A model generated the notes under the pieces. It saw only the letters and a program-made list of their open reading frames with translations, was not told where the DNA came from and ran no database searches. Position numbers and translations under genes: made by a program. Positions 9,264-17,959 of a stretch of DNA of 64,000 bases are shown here, piece by piece (within the stretch, counting starts at the first letter, position 1; each line of letters opens with the position of its first letter). Source of the DNA: Phycisphaerales bacterium (GTDB lineage: Bacteria; Planctomycetota; Phycisphaerae; Phycisphaerales; UBA1924). The DNA is taken from assembly GCA_029260555.1 (NCBI GenBank), contig JAJDCZ010000031.1:1-64000 (forward strand), written 5' to 3'.

Positions 9264-10160
9264 ATGGCTAAGACTTGTCATGATCAAGTACATCCTGGGT
9301 CTCGACTGCGTGAGCTGATGAAAGACCATTGCATTGCTGCACCGGGTGCATTCAATGGACTGGTCGCACGAGCGATTGCAGATGCTGGCTTTGAAGCAGC
9401 ATATGTATCGGGAGGTGCGACCAGTGTCGTTGCAGGTGTACCAGATGTTGGCGTGTTGACGCTGGATCATTTCTCCGCGGTTGTCAGAGAAGTGGCGTCA
9501 TCCAGCAGCCTGCCTGTGATTGCCGATGCTGATACGGGTTTCGGCGAAGAAGAAATGGTCCGCCGAACTGTACTTGATTACAACCACGCTGGAGCTGCGG
9601 GGCTGCATATTGAAGACCAGGTCTTTCCCAAGCGGTGCGGGCATCTTGATGGCAAGGCGCTGGTGTCGATAGAGCAAGCTGTTTCCAAGATCACATGGGC
9701 AGTTGAAGCTGCACATGAGTGCAGCGGGGCTGATGGGTTTCTTGTCTGTGCCCGCACAGATGCCAAGGGTGTAGAGGGGTTTGATGCTGCGCTGGAGCGG
9801 GCTCGTGCATATGTACAGGCGGGCGCGAGCATGATTTTTCCCGAAGGCTTGCACACCCGAGATGAGTTTGCAAAGTTCGCAGCGGAACTTGGTGAGGATT
9901 GCTATTTGCTTGCCAATATGACAGAGTTTGGCAAGACACCGATGATTTCGCTGAGCGAGTTTGAACAGATGGGATATCACATCGTGATATATCCTGTTTC
10001 GCTCCTTCGGATTGCGATGGGCGCGGTTGTGCGCGGTCTTGGGGTGCTTAAAGAAGAGGGGAGCCTTGAGCCGCTGCTGGGGGAGATGCAATCAAGACAG
10101 GCGCTGTATGACATGGTGAGATATACACCGGGTACGCCTTGGAAAAAGCCGGTGGGGTAG
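9264..10160 (+). CDS. Isocitrate lyase/PEP mutase-family lyase (methylisocitrate lyase-like)
   Basis: The 298-residue TIM-barrel enzyme has the catalytic cysteine motif KRCGH (about residues 123-127) and the Mg-binding DADTGFG block (about 88-94). KRCGH distinguishes it from PEP mutase and fits 2-methylisocitrate lyase, which splits 2-methylisocitrate to pyruvate and succinate. The context FPKRCGHLDGK is also seen in 2,3-dimethylmalate lyase-like members, so the exact substrate is open. No methylcitrate synthase or dehydratase gene is next to it. It starts 3 bases after the thiolase stop, with GGAGG inside the end of that gene. It converges with kdsB, leaving only 13 bases between the stops. 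Confidence 0.85.
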   Translation: MAKTCHDQVHPGSRLRELMKDHCIAAPGAFNGLVARAIADAGFEAAYVSGGATSVVAGVPDVGVLTLDHFSAVVREVASSSSLPVIADADTGFGEEEMVRRTVLDYNHAGAAGLHIEDQVFPKRCGHLDGKALVSIEQAVSKITWAVEAAHECSGADGFLVCARTDAKGVEGFDAALERARAYVQAGASMIFPEGLHTRDEFAKFAAELGEDCYLLANMTEFGKTPMISLSEFEQMGYHIVIYPVSLLRIAMGAVVRGLGVLKEEGSLEPLLGEMQSRQALYDMVRYTPGTPWKKPVG

Positions 10161-10173
10161 TGCTTCTCGTAAG

Positions 10174-10932
10174 TTAGCTGCTCGCTGTGTATCGATCAAC
10201 GAATGCCTGGTACTGCTCGGGTGTATCGATGCCACTGTGGCTGGAGGGTCTGATGGCCACCGCGATGGTCATGCCATGTTCCAGAGCGCGGAGTTGTTCG
10301 AGTCTCTCAGTTTGTTCGAGTGGTGTCGAGGGCAAGGCTGCGTACTTCAGCAGCATTTTGACGCGATAGGCGTACAAGCCAACATGGCGAAGTGCCTGGG
10401 CGTGCGTGGTTCTTGCGTGTGAGGGGATGGGTGATCTGGAAAAATACATTGCTGTGCTGTCAGCTTTCAGAACGACCTTGACGACTGCGGGGTTCTGGAT
10501 CACCTCCGGATCGGTCATGGGTGATGCGATGGTGCTGATGTCTGCATGTGTGCTGACAAGCTGTTCCACAGCAGCATCTATAAGTGCTGGATCAAGCTCT
10601 GGCTCATCGCCTTGGACATTGACGATGATCTGATTTTCATTGAGGTTTAAATCTGCGGCAACCTGGGCAAGGCGGCTGGTGCCATTCGGATGATCCGGGC
10701 GTGTCATGATCGCCTGCCCGCCTCGGGACAATACCGCATCAGCGATTTTCTGGTGATCAGTTGCGATTATCACGCGCTTGGCACAGGTTGCCTTGATTGC
10801 AGCCTCGTAAACATGCCAGACCAAGGGCTGACCTGTATCCTCAGCCAGAACCTTCTGTGGAAAGCGCGTCGAAGCAAGGCGGGCGGGGATGATGATAATC
10901 GCTGACTCAGGGTTTGAAGGGGTTTTGCACAT
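10174..10932 (-). CDS. kdsB: 3-deoxy-manno-octulosonate cytidylyltransferase
   Basis: The enzyme activates Kdo with CTP to form CMP-Kdo, the donor for the inner core of lipopolysaccharide. The 252 residues match KdsB in length. The N-terminal nucleotide-binding motif is IIIIPARLASTRFPQK (about residues 12-27), followed by QGDEPELDP (about 105-113) and the sugar-site region around YFSRSPIPS (about 159-167). It lies 15 bases downstream of the TPR gene on the same strand, so the two probably form an operon. With kdsD and kdsC at 34.7-36.3 kb, it shows that the organism makes Kdo. Confidence 0.94.
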   Translation of the reverse strand: MCKTPSNPESAIIIIPARLASTRFPQKVLAEDTGQPLVWHVYEAAIKATCAKRVIIATDHQKIADAVLSRGGQAIMTRPDHPNGTSRLAQVAADLNLNENQIIVNVQGDEPELDPALIDAAVEQLVSTHADISTIASPMTDPEVIQNPAVVKVVLKADSTAMYFSRSPIPSHARTTHAQALRHVGLYAYRVKMLLKYAALPSTPLEQTERLEQLRALEHGMTIAVAIRPSSHSGIDTPEQYQAFVDRYTASS

Positions 10933-10947
10933 GGCGCAAGGACCGAT

Positions 10948-12477
10948 TCAGGATGATGCGTCTTTGAGTTCTGCAATGAGTTTCTTGAGTGATTCACGGC
11001 GTGTACGGACATCTTTAAAGTTGAACTGCTGAATCGCGATAGACGAAGCAATTTTCTCAGCTTCTTTGGCAAGCTCAAGATCGCTATCTTCTGTTGCTTT
11101 GGTTTGAAGGGAGATGAGCAGTCCATAGCTAAGCTCCATGCCAACCGCATCTGAAGCATCAGCGTGTTGATCCAGAGCTCCCCGAAAGGTCTGGATGGCT
11201 TCATCTTGATAGCCGATGGAGTGAAACGCAAAGCCCAGCAGCTTGAGCACTTCAGAGCGAATGCGAACATCATGCTGAGCTTCCTGCAGCAACGGGATCG
11301 CCTGTTCGTGTTCATTAATGAGAGTCAGCCTCTTGCCAAGCTCCAGCTTGATCGCCAGATCAGTGGGATAGGCCTCGACGCGCGCTGTGAACTCTTCGAT
11401 TTCAAGTTTAAGAAAAGCCTGCTTTGCCTTTGCGTAGTTTTGAGTCGCTGCCTGGTCATCAGGGCTTGAAGCTGCAGCATCGCGGTATGTTCGCAACTTG
11501 CGTTTGGCCTGTCTGATACGAATGTCGCCAGCCAATTGCCGAAAGCGGAACTGCTGAGAGCTTTCAAAGCCTTTGTTGTAAAGCCTGATTGCCTGTTGTT
11601 CATCTTCGGGTCTGCCTCTTTCGAGCAGGTGTTTGGCATAGGCTGTCAGCAGGGGCATGTCATCTGGATTTTGCTTGTACGCTTCTTCTGCCTTGAGAAC
11701 CAGGCGATCGAGCGTGTCCCCTGTTTTGACGATTTTTTCTTCGTCAACAAGCTCTTTTTGTTTTTGTGCATCACGAATGTTCGATCTGAACCCGCCTTCT
11801 TCGCCTGTGTTTTCGTAGCCCCCTTGAGTCATGGTTGCCTGAGCTGAGAGGTTGCGGACATAGGCTGACAATTGGCCATCCGTTGGGTCAAGCTTCACCG
11901 CAGCATCGCCTGCTTTGACAGCCATGCTAAAAGCATTCACTTTCGAAAATACATCGGTGAGCTTAAGGTACAGGTCCTTGCGAGGCTTGCGATCTGATGC
12001 ATTGAGGCGCAACGCACGCTCAGCAATCCAGTAGGCAGGCTCATTGAGGTTGATTTTCGATGCTGCGAGGGCAGCTCGAACCGCAACAGCCGCTTCCGTG
12101 GGACGCATGGCCCAGTCCAGCAGGCAACGCAGATATCGTTCCAGATCACCTCGGCCGCTGAAGGCTTTGAGAAGATCCTTGCTGGGGCCTTTCTTACCTT
12201 GTTGACTGGCGTAGACAGCTGCGGATTTGAAGAAGCCTTCCAGACCCCACATGCTTGTCGGATCCTGTCTGACGCCATCGAGCCAGAGCTGAGTTGCATA
12301 CTCGTAGTTTGTCGAGTCGTGCATGGCACTGGCATGCTCAAAGAACTTGGCTGCCTTTTCAGGCATGTAGGCAGATGAGCCATCCTTGTTTTCAGTGCTG
12401 GCCTGAGCAATATCGCCTGATGACTTATCCATTGCGGATTCGTCGGACTTCTTTTTTCCGAAGATCGCCAACTTCAT
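10948..12477 (-). CDS. TPR-like repeat protein upstream of kdsB
   Basis: The predicted 509-residue cytoplasmic protein starts MKLAIFGKKKSDESAMDK and has no signal peptide. An upstream in-frame ATG at 12600 exists, but the ATG at 12477 has GAGAGG just before it and better composition after it. Helical repeats with TPR character are visible at about residues 165-200 (VNAFSMAVKAGDAAVKLDPT) and at 370-440 (DEAIQTFRGALDQHADAS). The middle is charged and probably coiled. A homologous pattern (KKLGLFG or IFGKKK start, then TPRs) is common in planctomycetes. Function is unknown. Its position before kdsB may be simple operon sharing. Confidence 0.75.
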   Translation of the reverse strand: MKLAIFGKKKSDESAMDKSSGDIAQASTENKDGSSAYMPEKAAKFFEHASAMHDSTNYEYATQLWLDGVRQDPTSMWGLEGFFKSAAVYASQQGKKGPSKDLLKAFSGRGDLERYLRCLLDWAMRPTEAAVAVRAALAASKINLNEPAYWIAERALRLNASDRKPRKDLYLKLTDVFSKVNAFSMAVKAGDAAVKLDPTDGQLSAYVRNLSAQATMTQGGYENTGEEGGFRSNIRDAQKQKELVDEEKIVKTGDTLDRLVLKAEEAYKQNPDDMPLLTAYAKHLLERGRPEDEQQAIRLYNKGFESSQQFRFRQLAGDIRIRQAKRKLRTYRDAAASSPDDQAATQNYAKAKQAFLKLEIEEFTARVEAYPTDLAIKLELGKRLTLINEHEQAIPLLQEAQHDVRIRSEVLKLLGFAFHSIGYQDEAIQTFRGALDQHADASDAVGMELSYGLLISLQTKATEDSDLELAKEAEKIASSIAIQQFNFKDVRTRRESLKKLIAELKDASS

Positions 12478-12699
12478 TCCCTCTCGATGCTTTGGGATAA
12501 GGATTGTGCCGGGTGTCGGTTGGGGGGTTGACCTGACCGGCGTTCTAGCTGCCCGCCATTGTATCCGGTCTGAAGCTCCTGTGTGATGCTGGCACGGCAA
12601 GAGCCTCTGAGCCCGGGTTCAGATGGCACTTTGAACAGCTTTCTGGATCGAAAAACGCTGAGGCTCGTTGAATCGCATCAGGGAACCTAGGATCGCTCG

Positions 12700-13257
12700 A
12701 TGAGCATTGATCCAACCCATCTCGGTATTGTCCATTACCCCGCGAAAGTTCTGAGAACCCGAGCAGAAGAAATTACCACGGTCAACGATGAAGTTCAGCA
12801 GGTGGCTCGGCGAATGATCGAGCTGATGCACGCAGAGCAAGGCATCGGGCTGGCAGCACCCCAGGTGGGGCTTTCCTGGCGAATGTTTATCGCTTGTGTT
12901 CCTGCAGGCGAAGGCCGATCAGATGACGATGAACTGCCCAGTTCATGCACAGCTCCAATGGTCTGCATCAATCCGGTAATCAGTGACCCGGAAGGTCCGC
13001 TTGAGCCTTACGACGAAGGCTGTCTGAGCCTGCCGGATATCACGGGCGAAGTCCGCAGGCCCAGAATGGTGACGCTGAGTGCTCTTGATATCGAAGGCCA
13101 GCCATTTTCGATCCAAGGGACAGGCCTCCTGGCACGCTGTTGGCAGCACGAGCTAGACCATCTGGACGGAATTTTGATTCTGGATCGGATGTCGCAGCTT
13201 TCAAGGCTGAAAAACCGGGCTGCGATTCGTGATCTTGAAAAGGCTGCAGGCCCATGA
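12700..13257 (+). CDS. def: Peptide deformylase
   Basis: The enzyme removes the formyl group from the N-terminal Met of new proteins. All three metal-site motifs are present: GIGLAAPQVG (about residues 49-58), EGCLSLP (about 106-112) and QHELDHLDG (about 149-157). At 185 residues it is slightly longer than average because of an acidic and Ser-rich insertion at about 68-85. It overlaps fmt by 4 bases (ATGA), the common def-fmt arrangement that pairs formyl addition and removal. Confidence 0.97.
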   Translation: MSIDPTHLGIVHYPAKVLRTRAEEITTVNDEVQQVARRMIELMHAEQGIGLAAPQVGLSWRMFIACVPAGEGRSDDDELPSSCTAPMVCINPVISDPEGPLEPYDEGCLSLPDITGEVRRPRMVTLSALDIEGQPFSIQGTGLLARCWQHELDHLDGILILDRMSQLSRLKNRAAIRDLEKAAGP

Positions 13258-14201
13258 AGGTGCTCTTTTTAGGATCTGGTGCGTTTGGCCAACCCAGCCT
13301 GGCCTGGCTCAATGCGAACATGGATATCGTGGGTGTCGTCACCCAGCCAGACCGAAAAGCAGGCCGAGGCAGCAAGCTGGCATCAACCCCGGTCAGCGAG
13401 TATGCCTCGGGTCATATGCCAGGCATAGAGATTTTCAAACCTGCAAATGTCAATGATGTTCAAGTGCGAGACAGGCTGCGATCGCTGGGGGCGGATGTGT
13501 GGGTCGTGATCGCTTATGGCCAGAAGCTTTCACGCGAGCTGCTTGAGGGCGTTGAAGCTGTGAATCTTCACGCATCGCTTTTACCGCGCTGGCGAGGGGC
13601 TGCGCCGATCAACCACGCCATTCTCGCTGGTGATACGATCACAGGCAACAGCGTCATTGAGCTGGCTGAGCGGATGGATGCGGGGCGGATACTGGGCCAA
13701 TCAACAAGACCGATCCTGCCTGAACAGACCGCGGGCGAGCTTCACGACCTGCTGGCTGAGGATGGTCCGGAGCTTCTTGAACGCGTCCTGAATGAAATCA
13801 AGCAAGGCAGCATCGTTCGCCATGTACAGGAGGAATCGCTTGTGACCCATGCGGGCAAGTTTTCCAAAGCTGACAACTGGGTTGATTTTGGGCAAGCTGC
13901 AAGCGTGTGCCGATGTCGTGTGCATGGCCTGTCGCCCTGGCCAGGCGTGATGGTGAAGATCGCAGGCGAGCCTGTAAAGCTGAGCCTCGTGCAAGAGATT
14001 GATGCAGAATCCTCATCAAGTATAGAAAGCCAGTCTGGCGAGCTGATCGACCCGGTGCAAGGCTTGGTCGCCTGTGGTCAGGGTTCCGTGTTGAAGCTGA
14101 TAAAAGTTCAGCCCTCGGGGAAGAAAGTGATGGGCTGGGAGGCGTTTTATCGCGGTCGATCGATAGAAGCTGGGACGGTCCTGTGCGGGAGTGTGCGTTG
14201 A
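13254..14201 (+). CDS. fmt: Methionyl-tRNA formyltransferase
   Basis: The enzyme formylates initiator Met-tRNA using 10-formyl-THF. The 315 residues include the N-terminal Rossmann start (MKVLFLGSGAFGQPSL) and the catalytic block NLHASLLPRWRGAAPI (about residues 103-118) with the Asn, His and following Asp (LAGD) of the formyltransferase fold. The C-terminal OB domain covers about 205-315. The gene is coupled to def upstream by ATGA and to the next gene downstream by a TTGA overlap. Confidence 0.97.
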   Translation: MKVLFLGSGAFGQPSLAWLNANMDIVGVVTQPDRKAGRGSKLASTPVSEYASGHMPGIEIFKPANVNDVQVRDRLRSLGADVWVVIAYGQKLSRELLEGVEAVNLHASLLPRWRGAAPINHAILAGDTITGNSVIELAERMDAGRILGQSTRPILPEQTAGELHDLLAEDGPELLERVLNEIKQGSIVRHVQEESLVTHAGKFSKADNWVDFGQAASVCRCRVHGLSPWPGVMVKIAGEPVKLSLVQEIDAESSSSIESQSGELIDPVQGLVACGQGSVLKLIKVQPSGKKVMGWEAFYRGRSIEAGTVLCGSVR

Positions 14202-14725
14202 ACAAAACGCTATGGGATCTGATTTTTCCTGTAAGGCGCAAACCAAAGCCGCTACGGGTTGAGCAAAAGCTGCCTGAAAAGAAAAAGTCTCAACCCGGAT
14301 CAATGCAAGAGCGCTACGAGCAGATGACCAGACAAATGCTCAAACGCTATGGCGTGCGCGTCCGAAAATGGCGTTCCAGCAGCTCGGGGCTGGCGTGGGA
14401 AGTCCGATATAAGGATGGCTCGATCACTAGGCTCATCGAATCACCCAGACCCTGTGGCCCCATGTCTGCAGCAATTTTCCTGCACGAAATCGGACACCAC
14501 TCCATTGGATTCAAAAGATATCGGCCTCGGTGTCTGGAGGAATACCACGCATGGGTGTTCGCCATGGAGCAGATGGCTGCGTGGGATCTGAACATCACCG
14601 ACCGGGTTCACAAGCGGATGCACGACTCGCTGCAATACGCTGTGGACAAGGCACAAAGACGCGGGCTCAAACAGGTGCCGGGTGAACTTGAAATTTATTT
14701 GCGTACAAATCAGTCCATAAGTTAG
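14198..14725 (+). CDS. HEIGHH-motif putative metalloprotein
   Basis: The 175-residue product has a basic N-terminus (VRRKPKPLRVEQKLPEKKK) and a clear HEIGHH zinc motif at about residue 96-101, in the context AAIFLHEIGHHSIGF. A downstream acidic region (CLEEYHAWVFAMEQMA) could supply the third ligand, as in gluzincin-type peptidases. No signal peptide is seen, so it is probably cytoplasmic. The TTG at 14198 overlaps the fmt stop and has GGGAG 6 bases upstream. A GTG at 14183 is the alternative start. I do not recognise a named family. Coupling to def-fmt raises a role in N-terminal protein processing, but this is inference only. Confidence 0.7.
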   Translation: MNKTLWDLIFPVRRKPKPLRVEQKLPEKKKSQPGSMQERYEQMTRQMLKRYGVRVRKWRSSSSGLAWEVRYKDGSITRLIESPRPCGPMSAAIFLHEIGHHSIGFKRYRPRCLEEYHAWVFAMEQMAAWDLNITDRVHKRMHDSLQYAVDKAQRRGLKQVPGELEIYLRTNQSIS

Positions 14726-14808
14726 AATGCTGAAAATGCGAGCTTCGGATTCGTAATGATCCATGTATCAGGCCATAACTCAGCTTGAAGAAAAGAAAGA
14801 GGATCATC

Positions 14809-16626
14809 ATGAAGACTGCTGGATCAATACTGTGTGCAACAGCTGTGTGTTTTTGTACTGTCCCCGTGATGGGCTGGTCACCTGCTGGCGCAATTGAAAC
14901 AAGTACCACTGAAGTTGCTCTGGCAAGTGCTGATATTGAAGCTCGACTTCTCGCAGCCCTCCCCAAAGATGCTGATGTTCGAATCATGCTCCGTGACGGC
15001 GATGGGCTTATTCATCGACTCAAGGCGATTGCAGGCTCTCCTGTTGTCACAGATTCTCAATGGTGGGACCAAATCACATCCAATCCTGAGCTGTCCCAGG
15101 CACGGCTGATGCTGCTGGGCGTTGCCTCTGTTGCAAAGACCGATGCATGGTCAGCTGTGGGTTCGGTGCTGGGCGATCGCCTTGCTGTGGGCGTGAACTT
15201 TGATGATGAGACGGGTGAACCTCATTATGTCATCGCCAGCCTCAGTGACAATACAGAGGTGCGAGATCGCGTCATGCAGCAGGTGCTGACATTTGTAACT
15301 GGCAGTAACGAACTCAAATCAAATCAGATCGTGCCCATCGGCGATGCGTTTTACAAAAGCACAAACGATGGCATGATTGTTTTTTCCAACGATCGCGCCA
15401 TGATCAAGAAAAGCACAGGGCGAGCCAATGCAACACCTGATGCTCGACTGATGGCCACCGTTGCAAAGCAGGTTCCCGCTGACGCGACGATCTGGACACA
15501 AGTTTCCAGCAGCTTTATTGAACGCGCTATTGAATCCGAAGGGAATTTTTCAGCCAAAGCCAATGAACCCCTGCAAGGCTTCTTGTTTGGCGACTGGCTG
15601 CACGCGATTGATAACTCCCGCGACGGGCTGGCATGGCTTGCAGTTGACGATGACTCGATCAGGCTTTCGACAGTCATCGATAGCGACATGCCGATGCCTG
15701 AAACGCACAGCGGCCTCTTGAGCACACTCTCTGACGGACCTGAGATCTGGTCGGGCAGTTCCATCGAGGGATACGCGGGCCAGATGGTCATTTCGCGGGA
15801 TTGGGCGGAACTGTTCTCTGAGCGTGAATCCCTGCTGAATGTAGTCGGTGCGGGCCAGGCTGTTGACTTCACCAGCACGCTGACATCTTTGCTCGGCGGG
15901 CTTGATGTGATGGATGATGTGCTTCCCGCGATCAATGGCCCCATCAATCTAATCGTGGCCAGGCAGAACTTTGAATCACTAGGATTCAAGCCCAATCCTC
16001 AGCTGCCAGCATTTGCCATGATCACGCCTTTGGATATGTCGATGACTAAAAACCTGGCACTGCGACTTCGCTCCGGTACGCTCAGTGCCCTCTCCGTCGT
16101 CTCACTTGAAATGGCCAACAACAATCAAAAGGTGTATGCCATCCAGATGGGCAAGCACCGAGGTGTTGATATTGTCTGGAGTGCCTACCCCGAGGGTGAT
16201 GGAAACGAGGACGCGGGCATGTCAATGCTCGGCCCGCGGTTTAACTTTGCACCCTGCACCGCGATTGTTGACGATCACTTTGTCATCACAACTTCGATCG
16301 ACCTGATGAAAGACCTGATCGATCTACAACAGGATAAAACGCCATCACTTGAAGTGCCATCCGCAGCAAGTGGCGAGTTGCTCATCGAATCGACAGGCTT
16401 GGCATCGATTCTGCAAGACAATAAAGAAGCACTGATCGCAGACGAAATGCTCAAGAAAAACCATTCCCGCGCTCAAGCCACCCAGAACATTGATTTGATG
16501 TTCACGCTTCTGGACATGGTGCAGGATCTCACAATCACATCCACACCAAGTGAAAGTGGCAGCGTTGTGGCAACTGCAGAGCTTCGGTTCAATGACGACC
16601 TGCTGCAGATCAATGAGGATGATTGA
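14809..16626 (+). CDS. Secreted protein of unknown function, first gene of DUF1800/DUF1501 cassette
   Basis: The 605-residue protein starts MKTAGSILCATAVCFCTVPVMG, a plausible signal peptide; AAGAGGA lies 6 bases before the ATG. An in-frame TTG at 14785 is less likely. The rest is hydrophilic, without transmembrane helices, and alternates short beta-like and helical segments. Repeated phrases such as VASVAKTDAWSAVGSVLGDR and AFYKSTNDGMIVFSNDR recall planctomycete periplasmic proteins of the DUF3352 kind, but I cannot confirm that. The stop is followed after 2 bases by the ATG of the DUF1800 gene, so a shared transcript is very likely. Function is unknown. Confidence 0.75.
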   Translation: MKTAGSILCATAVCFCTVPVMGWSPAGAIETSTTEVALASADIEARLLAALPKDADVRIMLRDGDGLIHRLKAIAGSPVVTDSQWWDQITSNPELSQARLMLLGVASVAKTDAWSAVGSVLGDRLAVGVNFDDETGEPHYVIASLSDNTEVRDRVMQQVLTFVTGSNELKSNQIVPIGDAFYKSTNDGMIVFSNDRAMIKKSTGRANATPDARLMATVAKQVPADATIWTQVSSSFIERAIESEGNFSAKANEPLQGFLFGDWLHAIDNSRDGLAWLAVDDDSIRLSTVIDSDMPMPETHSGLLSTLSDGPEIWSGSSIEGYAGQMVISRDWAELFSERESLLNVVGAGQAVDFTSTLTSLLGGLDVMDDVLPAINGPINLIVARQNFESLGFKPNPQLPAFAMITPLDMSMTKNLALRLRSGTLSALSVVSLEMANNNQKVYAIQMGKHRGVDIVWSAYPEGDGNEDAGMSMLGPRFNFAPCTAIVDDHFVITTSIDLMKDLIDLQQDKTPSLEVPSAASGELLIESTGLASILQDNKEALIADEMLKKNHSRAQATQNIDLMFTLLDMVQDLTITSTPSESGSVVATAELRFNDDLLQINEDD

Positions 16627-16628
16627 TC

Positions 16629-17936
16629 ATGGACTCAACATCACTCAAAGCATGGATTCCCGGCGGGAAAAAGCCTTGGGATCAAGCCAGAGCAGCTCAC
16701 TTGCTCAGACGCACAGGGTTTGCTCCGACGATCAGTGAAGTTCGACAGGCACTCCTTGATGGTCCTGGCAAAACGATTGACAAGCTGATTGATACAACCA
16801 TTGACAGCCAACGCCACGATGAACTCGATGAGATTGGCAGGGGCATCGCCGCTCGTCAGGACATCGAGGCACTCAGAGGCTGGTGGTTGATGCGAATGCG
16901 ATATACAACTCGGCCTTTGCACGCCAGGCTTGCCTTGATGTGGCACAACCACTTTGCAACGAGCAATGCCAAGATCGGTTCGCCGCCGATGATGCTCACC
17001 CAGTTGCGATCAATAGAAAAGTACGCTGCAGGGCAGTTTTTTGATCTGCTGCTGGCAATGAGTAAAGACCCCGCCATGATCGTGTGGCTCGATGGGGCTC
17101 TCAACCTCAAAGGCAGACCCAATGAAAACTATGCTCGTGAGCTGTTTGAGTTGTTCAGCCTGGGGGCTGGCAACTACACGGAAAAAGACATCCAGGAATC
17201 TGCACGGGCATTCACAGGCTGGAGTCAGAAGAACAGCGTCTATCGCTTTCGGCAACGCGAACACGATGAAGGCGAAAAGATCATTCTGGGAACACGCGGC
17301 AATCTCAATGGCACTGATGTCTGCTCAATCGCCAGCAAGCACCCCGCCTGTGCCAGATTCATCGCCAGCCGCTTGTTGCACGAGTTCGTCACACCTGCAC
17401 CGGAAGATCAGCTTGTACAAAATCTGGCTGATGAACTTGCAAAGAGTGACATGAACATTGCTGAATCATTGCGGACACTCCTCAAGAGTGAAGCATTCTT
17501 TCATGCCTCAGCGTATCGCGCCAGGATCAAATCACCGATTGAATATGTCCTGGGGATGGCCCGTTCGCTTGATCTGGATGTACCGGCTCAACTCCTGGCC
17601 AGCGTGACGGTGCAGATGAGCCAGTCGGTCTTTGAGCCACCTTCGGTCAAGGGTTGGGATGGACATCGTGCATGGATCAACTCGACGACCATGCTGGTCC
17701 GGCTCAATGCTGCCCAGCACGCTGCGGAGATGGTTCAAAAGCCGGAAGATTTCTTTGCCACCCCGCTCAGCGCGGATGGTACTTCTGATATCAGGTCATT
17801 TGGTGACCTACTGCTGGATGGCCGGGTTCCTGCACCCTTGGTCCAAAGGCTCAAAGCATTAGACACAAGTAAGGCAGCTCAGGCACATCAGGCCATCAAC
17901 CTGCTCCTGACGAGTCCTGAGTATCAGATGGCATAA
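16629..17936 (+). CDS. DUF1800 family protein
   Basis: The 435-residue protein matches DUF1800: AHLLRRTGFAPT near the N-terminus (about 23-34), LMWHNHFATS (about 99-108), NENYARELFELFSLG (about 157-171), and the C-terminal PPSVKGWDGHRAWINSTTML block (about 334-353). Members co-occur with DUF1501 genes across planctomycetes and other bacteria, and their biochemical role is not established. There is no obvious signal peptide. The ATG at 16629 has GAGGA 9 bases upstream, within the end of the preceding gene. The TTG at 16623 is too close to that site to be the start. Confidence 0.9.
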   Translation: MDSTSLKAWIPGGKKPWDQARAAHLLRRTGFAPTISEVRQALLDGPGKTIDKLIDTTIDSQRHDELDEIGRGIAARQDIEALRGWWLMRMRYTTRPLHARLALMWHNHFATSNAKIGSPPMMLTQLRSIEKYAAGQFFDLLLAMSKDPAMIVWLDGALNLKGRPNENYARELFELFSLGAGNYTEKDIQESARAFTGWSQKNSVYRFRQREHDEGEKIILGTRGNLNGTDVCSIASKHPACARFIASRLLHEFVTPAPEDQLVQNLADELAKSDMNIAESLRTLLKSEAFFHASAYRARIKSPIEYVLGMARSLDLDVPAQLLASVTVQMSQSVFEPPSVKGWDGHRAWINSTTMLVRLNAAQHAAEMVQKPEDFFATPLSADGTSDIRSFGDLLLDGRVPAPLVQRLKALDTSKAAQAHQAINLLLTSPEYQMA

Positions 17937-17959
17937 CCAATGACGATGGAGCATTGCTG

